Below are positions 1 to 11,490 of a DNA stretch of 64,000 nucleotides, one piece after another (positions within the stretch are counted from its first letter, which is position 1; every line of letters starts with the position of its first letter). The notes under the pieces are model-generated. The model was given only the letters and a program-made list of their open reading frames with translations, was not told the DNA's origin and did no database searches. The stretch is from Gelatoporia subvermispora B (taxonomy: Eukaryota; Basidiomycota; Agaricomycetes; Polyporales; Gelatoporiaceae), in contig KB445802.1 in assembly GCA_000320605.2 (NCBI GenBank), positions 797,122 to 861,121 on the forward strand, in the 5' to 3' direction. A program made the translations under genes and the position numbers.

Positions 1-1990
1 CCATTGTGACGTGGCGCTGAACGGAGAAAGCAAGTCAGAAGATGTTTGAAAGCGTCTGATCACTCTAGAAATCACGTACATCATTATGACCGGCTGATGC
101 GTTCTCCAGTCGTAGGGATAGGAGTGCTTGTGTCTGCCGATCTTCACGAGCGCACCGATCTCCTTTAACATCGCGACGACTTCTCTTGAACCCAGATCAA
201 GCACGTCCTTTCCTACAAGTCTCTGTGCGCCACTTTCACCGATAACCTCTTCGACAGAGTTCGAATACTGGCCTTGGGAGTCTACATGGCACAGCATGTT
301 CTCCGCTGCAGAAGGCCCCAGCATGCCCAGGGACTGGAACAAGTGATAATCCTCTTGGCCATGCGCGGGAGCGCAATGCACGAGACCAGTTCCGGAATCC
401 GGTGAGACATGAGAAGATGGCACGATAGGGAGCGAGTTGAATTTCTTGCCGCTCTGAGCGAGGAATGAGGCAAAAAGTGGACGATAAGTTGAATCCACAA
501 GGTCGGAACCTGAAATAAATATCAAACCCTGCAAAAAAGTTTCGAAATGCTCTCCAACTTACCCTTGAATTGGCCAAGACGGTCGGCGGCAATGCCCAGT
601 TTCGCAAGTTCGGATTCACGCGAGACAGCGATAATCGTGAGTGGTCCTGAGGAGTCACTCGCCGAACTATACACCGCATAGTCCATATCCGAGTTGACCG
701 CAATCCCCTGTGAGCTGCGTTGAGAAATGGGTAGCTTAGTAGCTGGTCATCGTATGCGAGACCTACCATGTTGGCTGTCAGTGTCCACGGCGTCGTCGTC
801 CAAACGAGGAGGCGAGTCGGACGCCTCGCTAAAAGCTCGCGCAACGACGGGCTCATGTTCGGGCTGTTGAGATCCAGATCGAAGGCGACGTGGACGGCGT
901 GCGACACATGATTATCATGGTGCTCCAGCTCAGCTTCCGCCAGGGCCGTATGCGACGAGGGGGAATAGTGTACAGGACGATGGCTCCGGTAGATTAGGCC
1001 TGTGTCATTTGCTCAGTATCGAGGGACGACAATGCACGCGCTAGTGTCATACCTTTCGCGACCATGTCCCTGAACACCATGAGCTGTCTAATCTGGTAAT
1101 CGTGGTCTTAACATCCCCCTTGAGTCAAACGTTGTAATGTGAGAAATTCATCACATACCTAGCGTAGTGTAAATACCCTTGTCCCAATCTGCCATGATGC
1201 CTAGTGTACGGAATTCCTTCTTCTGGGCTTCAATTTGAGATCGTGCATACGCCTCGGCCCTTTTCCGGATTTCTTGAGGGGAAAGGCTAGACTCAGCCGA
1301 GGAAGAGTCTGAGGCAGCCAGCTCTTCCTAAAGGAGCCTGAGTAAACTCGTCCAATACCGTTCAAACATTTGCCTACCTGAATGATCTGCATAACTTTAT
1401 TTTCTATGGGAAGGCCGTGGCAGTCCCAGCCGGGAATATAGCTAATTCGCATCAGTATATTCTGCGAAAGAAGATAGAAATCACCGGATTCACATCACGC
1501 GTGATCCACGTAATAAGTGCCACCGATTCCAGATATCCTTGACGATCTTATTGAGGACATGCCCTGGCAGAGTCCGGGCGCGTCAGTTTGAGGCCAGCCA
1601 TGTAGTACGCACGCGTTGTACGCGCACCCATGTGTATGTCCCCGTTAGCGTATGGCGGACCGTCATGCAAGATACGCAGTAGCCGAGTATCACCTTCTCT
1701 GAGCCTGGCCTAAGTGCATATTCCGTCAGACGTCCCGTGAAGCGGCGCACTCCAAGTCTGACCTGCCCTTTGTACAGCATATCGGTTGTCTTGGCCCGGT
1801 AATTTTCCGCAGGGATCTTGTAGGGATGCAAAGCCGTCTTGGGAAGATACATGGTCTTCGAATACTCGTTGTCTTTCTTCAACATTGCATGGGAGGGATG
1901 CTGCCCGTCTGGCTTGTGGATCCAGCGGACCTGCTGCCCGAGTCTGCGTAGATGGTCGCGCAAGCTGCCATTGTGCAGCGCTAGTCGCAT
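1..1990 (-). CDS. ism1: Mitochondrial isoleucyl-tRNA synthetase, 5' part (runs off the left edge)
   Basis: Class I aminoacyl-tRNA synthetase that charges tRNA-Ile, probably in mitochondria. Several exons read on the minus strand. The N-terminal block YSKTMYLPKTALHP is typical of mitochondrial IleRS. It is followed by HDGPPYANGDIHMG (catalytic HIGH region, interrupted by an intron near 1640), ISYIPGWDCHGLPIENKV near 1400-1450, the editing-domain motif LLVWTTTPWTLTANM near 770-820, and HSYPYDWRTHQPVIM near 75-120. I take the ATG at 1988-1990 as the start; the first ~35 residues are Arg-rich and low in acidic residues, as expected of a mitochondrial presequence. The C-terminal half, including the KMSKS loop and anticodon domain, lies outside the window. 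Introns are short (about 50-70 bases). The family call is firm; the organelle assignment rests on the presequence and family resemblance. Confidence 0.9.
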
Positions 1991-2697
1991 CGACGAGGAC
2001 CAGAGCTTTCGTCTTGTTAGCAATGAGCAGAAGAGGGAGGTCTTGAAGCTTGAAGTCTTGAACGCTCTTTCTTTGCTACACTTTTGATTACATAACCAGA
2101 TATTTGACGCTCATCTCGGGAGCCGGTAAGTCTATGCCAAACACCCACTTCAGCCCCTTCAAGACGATTCTTTGAGTCCACGGTTGAGATGGGGTATGAA
2201 GCATAAGTCGATGCATGTTCGTCAACATGTACTGATTAATTGCCATGTGGGATACGCTGGCCGGACGAGCACCCGCGCATGCGGCTTCGCGGCCGCGACC
2301 GTCTGAGACTCCCGAACAAGCAGCCCATACTATCGCACAATTGATGGAAAGCACGAGTTGCAGAACAATAATTACAGTCGTATCAAGAAGGGGGCGAGAA
2401 TCAAATGTACGACACTGACTTGAGTCGTATGGCCATATTTACAGCCATCTATATCGATCCTTGAATCGAGAGCCGAACGAGAGAGATAGATCAATTCGAA
2501 GAGATGGCGCTCGACGCGGTGCACGTGCTGAACGCGGGGCGCGAGCGCGTGTTATTTGGGCGTATTTGCGGCGCCGTTGAACAAAACAGGCGTCGCGAGC
2601 GTCTTCGTCCACCTCGTCGTCGGTCGCAGTCTCCTCAGTTCATCTTCGATATCTAATCACTCTTCATCACATTGTATACTACATACAGCATATTTGG
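1991..2697. promoter_or_regulatory. Divergent intergenic region between ism1 and the B-type cyclin
   Basis: About 700 bases between two genes transcribed away from each other, so both promoters should lie here. An open frame of 88 codons at 2088-2354 on the minus strand has no recognisable domain or splice context and is probably chance. No TATA box or other element stands out clearly. Confidence 0.5.
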
Positions 2698-4781
2698 ATG
2701 TCTTCCAGTATTCCAGTGAGTCTTCTTATCGCTCACATCGCAGAGTATATGTGGACGAGCGCAACAGACACGGCGGGTGACGCGAGCCACCACCGCAACG
2801 CGTGGCACTACCTTCGCGGGCAAGGAGAATGCGACCGCGCGCACAGTGCGTGCTGCGGCAACCCGCGCGAAACCATCAACATCATCTACGACCGATGCGA
2901 AGCCCACAGGACTCGCGCGAGTCACCGCGTCGACCGCTGCGACTCGCGCGAAGGCTGTTGGTGTGGCCGCTTCCAAGGGCGACCCGGCGCAGGGCAAACG
3001 GAAAAGGGAGGCCCTCGGTGAGGTGCCAAAGCCACCTGAGAACAGACCTGCGAAGCCGGTTGACGCGGGACCGGGACCATCCGCGCTGAAGGGCAAGGAG
3101 AAGGTCAAGGAGCTTAAAGACAAGTTCGAGGGCGTCATACTTACCAAGAAGTCCACGACAACCACCGTTGCATCCACCGCAACAGTGCGCCAGCCACTGC
3201 GAGCCGTCTCGAGTTCGACTACGTCATCGAGCAACACGGCCACAGCGCGACGGACGCGCAGCGCGGCGGCACAGCAGGTTCATAAACCACAGCCACCAGC
3301 GAAGCTCGAGCAAGTTAAGGAGGTCGTAGAGGCGAAGCCCGAGGAGGATGCTATGGCCATTGATCCTGAGCCTGTCGTGCAGCCGAAGCGCTTCGCTGCT
3401 GCACGTGCTTCAGCAGCGTCGGTCCCATCGTCGGCGCGCCCCCCGCCATCAGCACGGTCACAGGTTCCCAGACGGGTGGCGCGGTACAGCAAGCCTGAGG
3501 AGGATCCGGAAATGGACAGGGCATTTAAGAAACGGCGCACGTCGTCGGATATGCCGGAGGAGGCGGCGCAGGCGGAAGTCGAGGTGGAGCACGCATTACT
3601 GCTCACAGAACCGCCAGAGGCCGACCCCGAAGGCGATGAGTGGGATGACCTCGATGAGGGCGACACGGAGGACCCATTGATGGTCAGCGAGTACGTTGTT
3701 GAGATCTTCGAGTACCTGAAGCAGGTTGAGGTCAGTCACGTGATCATTCAACATCCTCTTGAATGATATTCTGAACTTCTTGTAGCTCACGACGATGCCG
3801 AACCCAACCTACATGGAGAGCCAGAAGGACCTTGCGTGGAAGATGCGCGGAATCTTGACTGATTGGCTCATCCAGGTACACTCGCGGTTCCGGCTTCTCC
3901 CCGAGACGCTGTTTCTGTGTGTGAACCTGATTGACCGCTTCCTCTCGTCGCGCGTCGTCTCTCTCGCGAAGCTTCAGCTCGTCGGTATCACGTGCATGTT
4001 CGTCGCCGCCAAAGTTGAGGAGATTGTTGCGCCCAGCGCGCAGAACTTCCTCTACTGTGCAGACTCGTCGTACAACGAGTCCGAGATCCTTATGGCTGAG
4101 AAGTACATTCTCAAGACGATTGACTGGAACCTCAGCTACCCGAACCCTATTCATTTCCTCCGTCGGACTAGCAAGGCGGACGAATACGACGTCCAGGTGC
4201 GCACGGTCGCAAAGTACTTTCTCGAGATCCAGTGTCTTGAGTGGCGCCTCATCGCCGCGCCGCCATCGCTCTTGGCCGCCGCGTCCATGTGGTTAGCCCG
4301 CCTTGTCCTGAACCGCGCTGATTGGGTGAGTATCCGAGGTTTGGTACTCGTGCTATCTGTTAATAACTCTATGTCAGACCCCGAACTTGGCGCACTACTC
4401 CTCGTATCCCGAGAGCGCGCTCATTCCGACGGCGAACTTGATGCTCAACTATGTGCTCAAGCCCATCCGTCACCAGTCGTTCTTCAAGAAGTACGCATCC
4501 AAGAAGTTCCTTAAGGTTCGTTCTCCTTCCGCTCGTTATTTCTTTGACTAAATATCCCCAAGGCGAGTGTATTTGTAAGAGAATGGGCATTGGAGAGGTG
4601 GGAAGAGGGTGCCATGGTCTCATTGGTGGAGGAACTGCCGGCACTCAAGCAGATGGCTCGGGAAACGCGCGCAGCGCAGGAGCTGGCTGAAGCTGAGGCA
4701 CAGGCGGCCGCAACGGCGACTGAGGGTGCTGAGGACGACGATAACGCATCATGGCGCGGGCGGGCTACACGCCACTACTAG
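2698..4781 (+). CDS. G2/mitotic B-type cyclin
   Basis: Regulatory subunit of the mitotic cyclin-dependent kinase. Five exons (2698-2715, 2768-3730, 3786-4325, 4378-4515, 4563-4781) join in frame to 625 aa. The 18-base first coding exon (MSSSIP) is inferred from a 52-base intron that restores a typical cyclin N-terminus, TRRVTRATTATRGTT. The disordered N-terminal half carries a KEN box (residues 25-27) and a D-box-like REAL at 86-89, both APC/C degradation signals. The cyclin box starts near residue 330 with MRGILTDWLIQVHSRFRLLPE and continues through LVGITCMFVAAKVEEIVAP. The C-terminal cyclin fold includes FLRRTSKADEYD and ends in an acidic Ala-rich tail. It most resembles the Clb2/Cdc13 class. 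I give no symbol because B-cyclin paralogues cannot be told apart by eye. Confidence 0.92.
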
Positions 4782-5506
4782 GTTGACTACAGACTTGCAC
4801 CTCCGACCTTGCGCCACCTCACTTCCTCGGACTCTCTGTGACCCAAGTTTAGCCCGCTTATCTATCGCAGCCTCTGCATGAACCGCATCAAAACGCATCT
4901 AGTGCATACCCCCGCATCGATGTTTATTATTCTTTCCATATCCACCTGCGCCGCCGCCTGCTCGACCACGACCACTGTTTTACCTCGCCCCTGTTCATGC
5001 CCTCCAAAGTGCCTAGTACCTGTCGCCTCATCCTCATGTTCTCTGTCGTGTGTGCTCTCCCGCCGCCCACACCCTACCACGTTCTCGCTCTGTCCTCACC
5101 TGCACACACTCGGCACGCGGCATAGCCCGCCCGCTTCACCTATTGTTACGCGCATGTGGATATTGCTTTGTACAATGTTAATGGCCTGCGAACGCAGCGC
5201 AGTTTCATAGAAGGACGCTGTAGCGTTATCTTGAGTAGCGAGAGAATGGAGGTGCATGTATGTACTAGAATATACAATGCATTCTTTAACTTGCTAGGAC
5301 TTGTTCACGGGGTGTTCTCATGAGCGGGTCCAGGTGTGTGATGATGTACATGGTGGCGTTCGGAGGCAGTTCGTTCGTAGCATAAGGCGCTAGTGTTACA
5401 TTGTGGGCGCAACTCGGTGGAGTCGGAATCATACATGCTGTCACAAATTCGGTCTGTGCACTCTCAATACTTGTCTTCTAGATCTGCATCACGGTGACCT
5501 GCCACA
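4782..5506. other. Intergenic, between convergent cyclin and DJ-1 genes
   Basis: Both flanking genes end towards this interval, so it should hold two 3' UTRs and their polyadenylation signals. The sequence is pyrimidine-rich near 4980-5110. The open frames here (for example 4878-5210) are Cys/Ser/Pro-rich, lack splice context and look like chance. No gene is supported. Confidence 0.5.
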
Positions 5507-6452
5507 TCACTCGCAGGTGCCCGGAGGGAAGACCATAGGGCCTGCAACTTCTGCTCGCTTCGCCGATCCGCAAAGTAACTCAACGAGCGTCAGTGCGAAT
5601 GGGAAGGTGGTTCCTGGGTGGGCTTCAGCGCTTTGCATATTAACAATATCATTAACTTTATAACTAACCAGGTCCACGGCTAATCGCAGAACGCGACAGA
5701 GGTCAGTGAAGCTCAATAATCGAGAACGGTACGTGAATACCTCGTCACTAGTCTCCCAGAGACGACTACGGGTTGCTCGGAGTAGATAAAGTCTAACAAC
5801 CCGAGCGTAAGTTCTATTCGCGTCGCAAACGATTCTTGTAGGACGGACCTTTCTCGAGGTGACTCTTCACACTGGGGTGGGAAGTCAGTGGCTGCTTCTC
5901 GAGACCCGCGGTTAACGCAGCCAAGCTACCTGAGGAGTCGTCACTCAAAGCCAGCATAGAACGCATATATGAAATCAAGTACCTGCGCAGATCATGCCAA
6001 CATACTTGCCGTTCTTGATGTACTCTCTCACGAGATGCTGGACTGGCGAGTTCTTGGAAATCGTCTCGGCGCCCTTCGCGCCGCCCGGGATGACCAGCAG
6101 ATCGAAATTGTCCTGCATACAACCAATGAGAATCATAATGCAGAGTGCACGACTCCGATGCATACGGGTACATGCGCCTGGGGAGAGAAGTACGTGTCGG
6201 GTAGGATATTGATCCCGCGCGATCCTTTGGCGAAAGAGGGCGTCGTCTGGGTCGTGCTGGCGGTGTCACTGTCTGCGGAAACATATGCGGAAGTGCATGC
6301 AACTCCGGCGCGAACGAGCGTGTCGTATGTGATGGTGCTGCGTAGAAATTATGCTTCATGATTTGATGCTGCGAAGCACAGGAGGTGAGTAAAGAGGCTT
6401 ACAATTCCATCTCCTCTGTTCCGTCAGCAATGAGAATGAGTGCAGAGGGCAT
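5507..6452 (-). CDS. DJ-1/PARK7-type protein (DJ-1/PfpI superfamily)
   Basis: Small cytosolic protein of the DJ-1 family, linked in other eukaryotes to oxidative-stress protection and glyoxal/protein-repair chemistry. Seven exons (6452-6403, 6337-6172, 6112-5983, 5929-5849, 5792-5741, 5679-5669, 5613-5507) sum to 597 bases, giving 198 aa, close to the usual 189. The start MPSALILIADGTEEMEF carries the conserved Glu (E14). FDLLVIPGGAKGAETI and YVGMICAGS form the Rossmann strand and the nucleophile elbow with the reactive Cys. PVVVSGRLVTSRGPGTTF is the conserved C-terminal block. The sixth exon is only 11 bases, yet it is required to produce the SRGPGT motif. The start lies close upstream of a plus-strand gene, so the promoter may be shared. 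Confidence 0.93.
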
Positions 6453-7131
6453 GGTGAAAGTTATCCAAGATATCGGATTCAGAGACTACGAAATGTCTGA
6501 ATGATATCAATGATGTAGATGTTAGCAGGTGTGAAGCTCGCAAGCGTTTGCACCAAGTCAGAAAGTACTACTTTAGCGATGACATCACCGGGCTCGACCT
6601 ACATACACTTCACAAGCGCTTTAACTGCTTTTGTAAGCCTTTACTGACCTCCTTTACGTCTGCTTGAAGGGACCATTTCTGGGTCTCAAATAAACTTACC
6701 ATCTGTTAGAACTCCGAAAGGGACCCATAGAGGCGCGTGAATCATGCGCCTATATATGGGCATGATCGCTAACAAAGCCACGTGGCTCGCACGATACATC
6801 TCGATCTTTTTGGCTTGGCGGCAGCGCTTTCAATCGTTCCTCCCTCTCCCAGGTCCCGTGCCGACTTGTATCTTTCCATCCATTTAGCCATCCATTCTCC
6901 GAGACACTGCTCGTCTCGAAATCTGGAGAACTGGATCAAATCATCAGCTGGGTTGCTGCAGCAGCTGGCGCCTTGCTCCGCTTTGCACTCTGGGCCTGCG
7001 TCCTCGCCGAGCTTGTTCCGCCACTGGGGAGGGCATCGCTGCGCCCGTTCGAACGGAACTTGCTGGAACTAAAGCCCAGGGAGGCCTTCTCGCACAAGCA
7101 GACTGTGGCAGATTCCAAGCAAACGGAGGCA
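6453..7131. promoter_or_regulatory. Divergent intergenic region / possible 5' exon of the coiled-coil gene
   Basis: Promoter interval between the minus-strand DJ-1 gene and a plus-strand gene. The downstream gene's frame stays open well upstream of its first in-frame ATG (7132). Between about 6930 and 7010 it would encode a hydrophobic stretch including IISWVAAAAGALLRFALWA, so a spliced 5' exon supplying an earlier ATG is plausible. One candidate is the ATG of a 44-codon open frame starting near 6758. I could not settle the start. Confidence 0.35.
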
Positions 7132-9055
7132 ATGTCCGTCTCGAACGCCACCGAGGACGCCAGGGAGTGGCACTCGATCCGTCCATGGCGGCCAACCCTC
7201 ACGCTATCGGTCCGAGAGATAACTTCGGTCTCGGTCACATTTATCTTGTCGTCGCTCTTTGGCTGGGACGCGGCGCACACGGAGTCGTCGGGGACTTCGC
7301 TAGGTCTCACCTCGTCGGAGGACGATGACCAGGACCTGGACAGCAGCGGCGACAGTGCCCAGACGCAGATCGTCTCGGATGTGCTCGCAAAGGGTCTATC
7401 TGTCAAGGTCAATGGGGCGCCGTGGCAGAGGGTGCTCATGAAGGTGGACGACGAGAACGACGAGGCTGTGATCATCCTGTTCGGGCTGCTACCAGGGAGG
7501 CAGTACGATGTCGAGCTCGGCATCCTCCCGGGAGAGCGGAGTATCCGGAGTCATGTCACAACGGGTGCGTTCCGTCATTACAACCCTCATGTACTCTCAT
7601 GAGAGGTCTGCCGCTCAGAATTCTGACGACTGTCGGTCAGATGCTGAGGTACAGCCCAACTCATCTGCCCCAGATGCCTCCGTAGAGGAGAATGGGAGGC
7701 CAAGCGCCGACTCATCAAATACGCACGCATCCCAAACCACCTCCCCCCCACCACAAACAACTGGCAGCCTACCGCACCCAGGCAGCTCAATCCAATCCTC
7801 CGCGCCGCCCGCGCTCACGCTGGAGGACCGGCGGCTGCAGCTCACGCACACGCTCAACCTGCTGAACGCGGAGCACGCCTCGCTAAGCGGTTCGCTCAAG
7901 ACCGCGCGGCGCGAGGCGCAAAAGGCGGACGCGGCGCTGCGGTCGGAGATCGAGGCACTGAAGCGCGCGGCGGACAAGCACGCGGCGGGCGAGCAGCGCG
8001 CGCGGCAGAAGGTGCTCGCGCTGCAGGAGGCTGCGAAGCAGGGCGCCGCTGCGGCGCGCGACCTCGAGGCGCTCGTCGCGGACATCGAGGCGGCGCTCCC
8101 CGCGCTCGAGGCGCGCCGCGCGGAGGTGGAGAAGGAGTGGGTGCGTGTGAAGGGCGAGGCGGAGAGAGCGGGCGCGGAGAGGGAGGAGGTCGAGAAGCGG
8201 GAGCGGCGCAGGCTGGAGGGGCTGCAGGCGGAGCTGGCAGGGGCGGGAAACCGCCTGGAGAGGCTCGGCGCGCGGAGGGATAAGCTAGAGGGCGAGGGAG
8301 GGATCATTGCGGAACTGGAGGAGAAGCTGAGGAGACTGGAGGAGGAGAGGGAGCGGATTGAGAATGACCCGTATGGGTATGAGGGTGAGCTGAACGAGAC
8401 AGAGCCCGAGCCCGGCGTGGCGCCCACGCAAAACGGCGCGGAGCAGGATGTGAGGGCACACCCGCACCCTGCCCACCAGAGCCATACTCAACACCCACAC
8501 CTTCTACACAACCAGCGCAAACGGCATTCGCACCCCGTCCCGCACCCGCACTCGCAGACGCACCACCACCCATCCCATCACCCCGTGAATGCACACGTAC
8601 ACGCACAAGCGACCTTCGTCCCTCCGCGCCATGGGCGCCCCGACCCGATCCAACGTCCGCCCGCGGCACGCGCATCGCTCCCGGGGCTCCTCCAGTCCGG
8701 GCCCGGCATCATCCACCTCAACTCGCACCGCGACGCCGCCGGGCCAGCCCCCGCACGGCGGTCGACGTCCGTCGGCCGCGGCACGGCGCGCGCTGGTACA
8801 TCCAGCAACAGCTCCGGGCCCAGCTCTGGCGCGGGCTCGTCGCCCATATTAGGCGGGTCCCCCGCGCACGCGAGCACGCCTGGACACGCCGGCACGGGCG
8901 ACGCACGGTCGCGTGGGCCCTCGCAGAGCACCGGCTCGGGCGCGGGCGGCAAGTCGGAGCTGAACCCCGGAAGCAGCCCTTTTGCGCCGCGGTCAACGAC
9001 GGCACAGCTGGTTGCGACGCAGGGGGGTAGCGCGGCGTCTTCGGGGGCACACTAG
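7132..9055 (+). CDS. Uncharacterised protein with beta-sandwich-like N-terminus, long coiled coil and His-rich tail
   Basis: Two exons (7132-7564 and 7641-9055) join in frame to 615 aa. The 76-base intron is supported because it removes stops and joins the halves as ...VTT|DAEVQPNSS.... The N-terminal ~145 residues contain a fibronectin-III-like pattern (SVKVNGAPWQRVLMKV, AVIILFGLLPGRQYDVELGI). A strongly charged Ala/Glu/Arg coiled coil follows, spanning roughly 7830-8390. Next is a histidine-rich tract (8457-8610, 18 His in about 48 residues) and a Gly/Ser/Pro-rich disordered tail. I do not recognise the family. The frame is open upstream with a hydrophobic segment, so a membrane-anchored N-terminal extension is possible. 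Function unknown. Confidence 0.72.
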
Positions 9056-10194
9056 TCCGACTTTGTTTTGGCTGCTGACCAGACTCTTTCGTATGTACGC
9101 CGTGATGCTCCGATGCATTGTAGATTACTCAGTTGTAGCCACTTGCATGTCTGCTGTCCATGAGTGAAGCTGTATACTCCACACTTTGTGCGTGCGTTTC
9201 GACTATCTTGGAGAAATTGCTTGATCGGGAAGGTCTCCTGCCTACTTGGGAACGGGCGATCTGTCACCTTTCCTGATCGTGATCGAGTAGACTCTGGAAG
9301 CTGCCCGAACAATGTAGACTATCCCTTTCCCGCGACAAACTTAAAGATATCGTTTCGAAAGTTCTCTGCACGCATCAAGCACTTTGATTGTGGCTGAATT
9401 CGGTGGCTCTATAGCGTCCATGCTTGAGCGGGCTTTGTGAGCGGGAAAGCTTGATTGAAAAGCTAATTTGGCAGGCTCGATATGATTCATTTTCAGCAAG
9501 AAATAGTTTCCCGGAACGATCGACTGGATCGGTGATGGAGCGAATATTCTGGCATGCGTCGAAAATGTCAGTCAAGCTCCGAGGAAGCTATGCAACGAAT
9601 GACATCGCCTTGCCACGATGTTACTTGACGTCCACTACAAATTCGCAGCGGACGGCATGTGCCGTGGAGACCGCGCAGTTCCCGCTGTCTCGCCCATGAT
9701 CGCAATGCTCGCCGTTCGGTTAGGCGAGATGTGCCTGCACGCGCAGGGTTCCATCAAGGACACGATGCTTCTGATAAGAGTGGTGCGAACCACGGAGCTT
9801 CATGTTTTCCAAATGTTGCTGGGGTCTCCCCAGAACGGAATGTCCGAGGTCGTCCGGAGGCATTAGAAGCGAGCGTCATCTGCACATCAGAAGCATCGAC
9901 AGTTCTGACTGTTATACTTCAAACAGACTCTGACGTACGACGCTCGGACATGCCGCCTGTAGAGCGATAGATTTTACTCGTCAGGTAAGTATAACGGGAG
10001 AAGAGAAGCCCGGCAGCTCTAGAACCTCGACCGTGTCACCATCCTCTGTGTGAAGGTTGGCAAGTTTGGAAGCTGGCGGGTTCCTCGGGGCGGCTCGAAG
10101 CCGAGAATTCCTATTCAAAATGCAGATATTAGAATTGGATCAGTATTAAATTCGTTTAGAATCCTATGCAGCGATGCGGCCCCTGTGCGGAAAG
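9056..10194. other. Intergenic; no supported gene
   Basis: About 1.1 kb downstream of the coiled-coil gene. It contains short open frames on both strands (for example 9424-9699, 9618-9866 and 9659-9970 on the plus strand) without domains, consistent splice sites or codon bias. I see no repeat or RNA gene. Confidence 0.4.
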
Positions 10195-11034
10195 CTAATG
10201 ACGGAGAAACGTCGTCAGCAGCACACAATAAGACAGCACTAGTGCTCCCAGGGAGCCAGCGCCGCAGCCAGGCTTCCCTCGTGTGCCCATGACGGCAGCA
10301 CCCTGCGATGGCCCTTCGTCGGAAAACACACGGCCCTTTGCCAGCTTTTGCGGCCTCTGCATAAGACATGTGCACGCCCGTCCCAGATGTATCGGCCGCC
10401 TATCATTATCCTTCCGTTCATAGCACCTCTCGCGACGCTTCTTCTTCCTCAACGCAATCACGGATCTTCCCCGCATCTGCACCACATGCCATTTTGCCAA
10501 TGGTGACTCTGCGTCGGTACGTCGAATCATGGAAATTACCAGACAGTGTGTCAGAGAACCAGTTACGACATGATAGAGAGCCCGAGTGCGTCCGGTCTGT
10601 CCAACGGCCGACTCGTTGGTAAACAGCCCGAGAAGAGCCTGCATGATTGCAAAAGACACAACGGTCGCATCCAGATCTTCCTGTGAGAGTATCACAGGCC
10701 GGCGATCGAGCGTCCACGGATGGTACCCATATGGTCGGTTCTGAAAATACTCACGCGAACCCTTGCGTCTTTGCACCGCGCCAGTCTCGCCCCGGACCAC
10801 TTACGTGCCTACTGAGTACGCCAATTGCCAAATCCTCCGGTGAATCCTAAAGAGTCGCGGGAAGACACCAAGAGCCGTACGGCATAGGTACAATTCAGTC
10901 GACATGACGAGAGCCTCAGGGTAGTAGTTCATGCGAGCAGGCAGAACGTCGATGCGCTTGACTGTGGCGGTCTGCGAAAGTTCCAGAGAAAAGACCCCCT
11001 CTCCGAGTTGTCGGCGGCGGGAATGCTTAGACAC
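10195..11034 (-). CDS. Possible multi-exon gene of unknown function
   Basis: Three blocks join in phase on the minus strand. The first, ending at 10909 (...VLPARMNYYPEAL), continues after a 62-base intron at 10846-10805 (DSPEDLAIGVLSRH), then after a 64-base intron with strong signals (gtaagt...ttttcag) from 10740 onward (NRPYGYHPWTLDRRPVILSQ). The last frame remains open to a stop at 10195. The in-phase joining and ordinary amino-acid composition of about 100 residues argue for a real gene. The 5' end is not defined (no ATG at the start of the first block), and the final 90 residues look less protein-like, so the true 3' end may be spliced differently. No family recognised; it could also be a decayed gene. 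Confidence 0.35.
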
Positions 11035-11490
11035 GCGACGACATGCGTAGTAGCCTTGCGCGCAAGTAGTCGCCGCTTTCCTCTCTCAGGAAAGCCAGGA
11101 AAGCTCGGTCCCGATAGTCACTTATTAAATGTCGCCGCGGCGGCCGCAGTGGAGCTCATTCGACAGGAATAATTAAGTTGAACCCCGCGAGCTGAAGCGA
11201 TCCCAGCGTAGCGTGGCGACTTGGTGTGAGTAAATACCCCAACCCTTGACGGTGTCGTTTGTCGATCTATCCAACTTGACTGCCGTGGGTCCCTGCCGTA
11301 AGCGGCATATCCTCCGCACCGCTCGATCAGACCTGCCACTCCCAAAACAGCCTTCCCGCGTCGAAAACGGCGACGGGGATCAAGAAGATGTGTCAGATAA
11401 CCTCGCGACATCATCCTATAACGGACACAGCTGCAGCCACAGGTACTGCAATACAAATCATAAGCCACAGACGCCTACACCGAGCATGGC

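Noticed and set aside
2088..2354. 88-codon minus-strand open frame between ism1 and the cyclin gene
   Set aside because: No domain, no splice support, and it sits in a divergent promoter interval.
2716..2743. 28-base intron as the first intron of the cyclin gene
   Set aside because: Too short to splice; the later acceptor at 2767 gives a 52-base intron and the better N-terminus TRRVTRATT.
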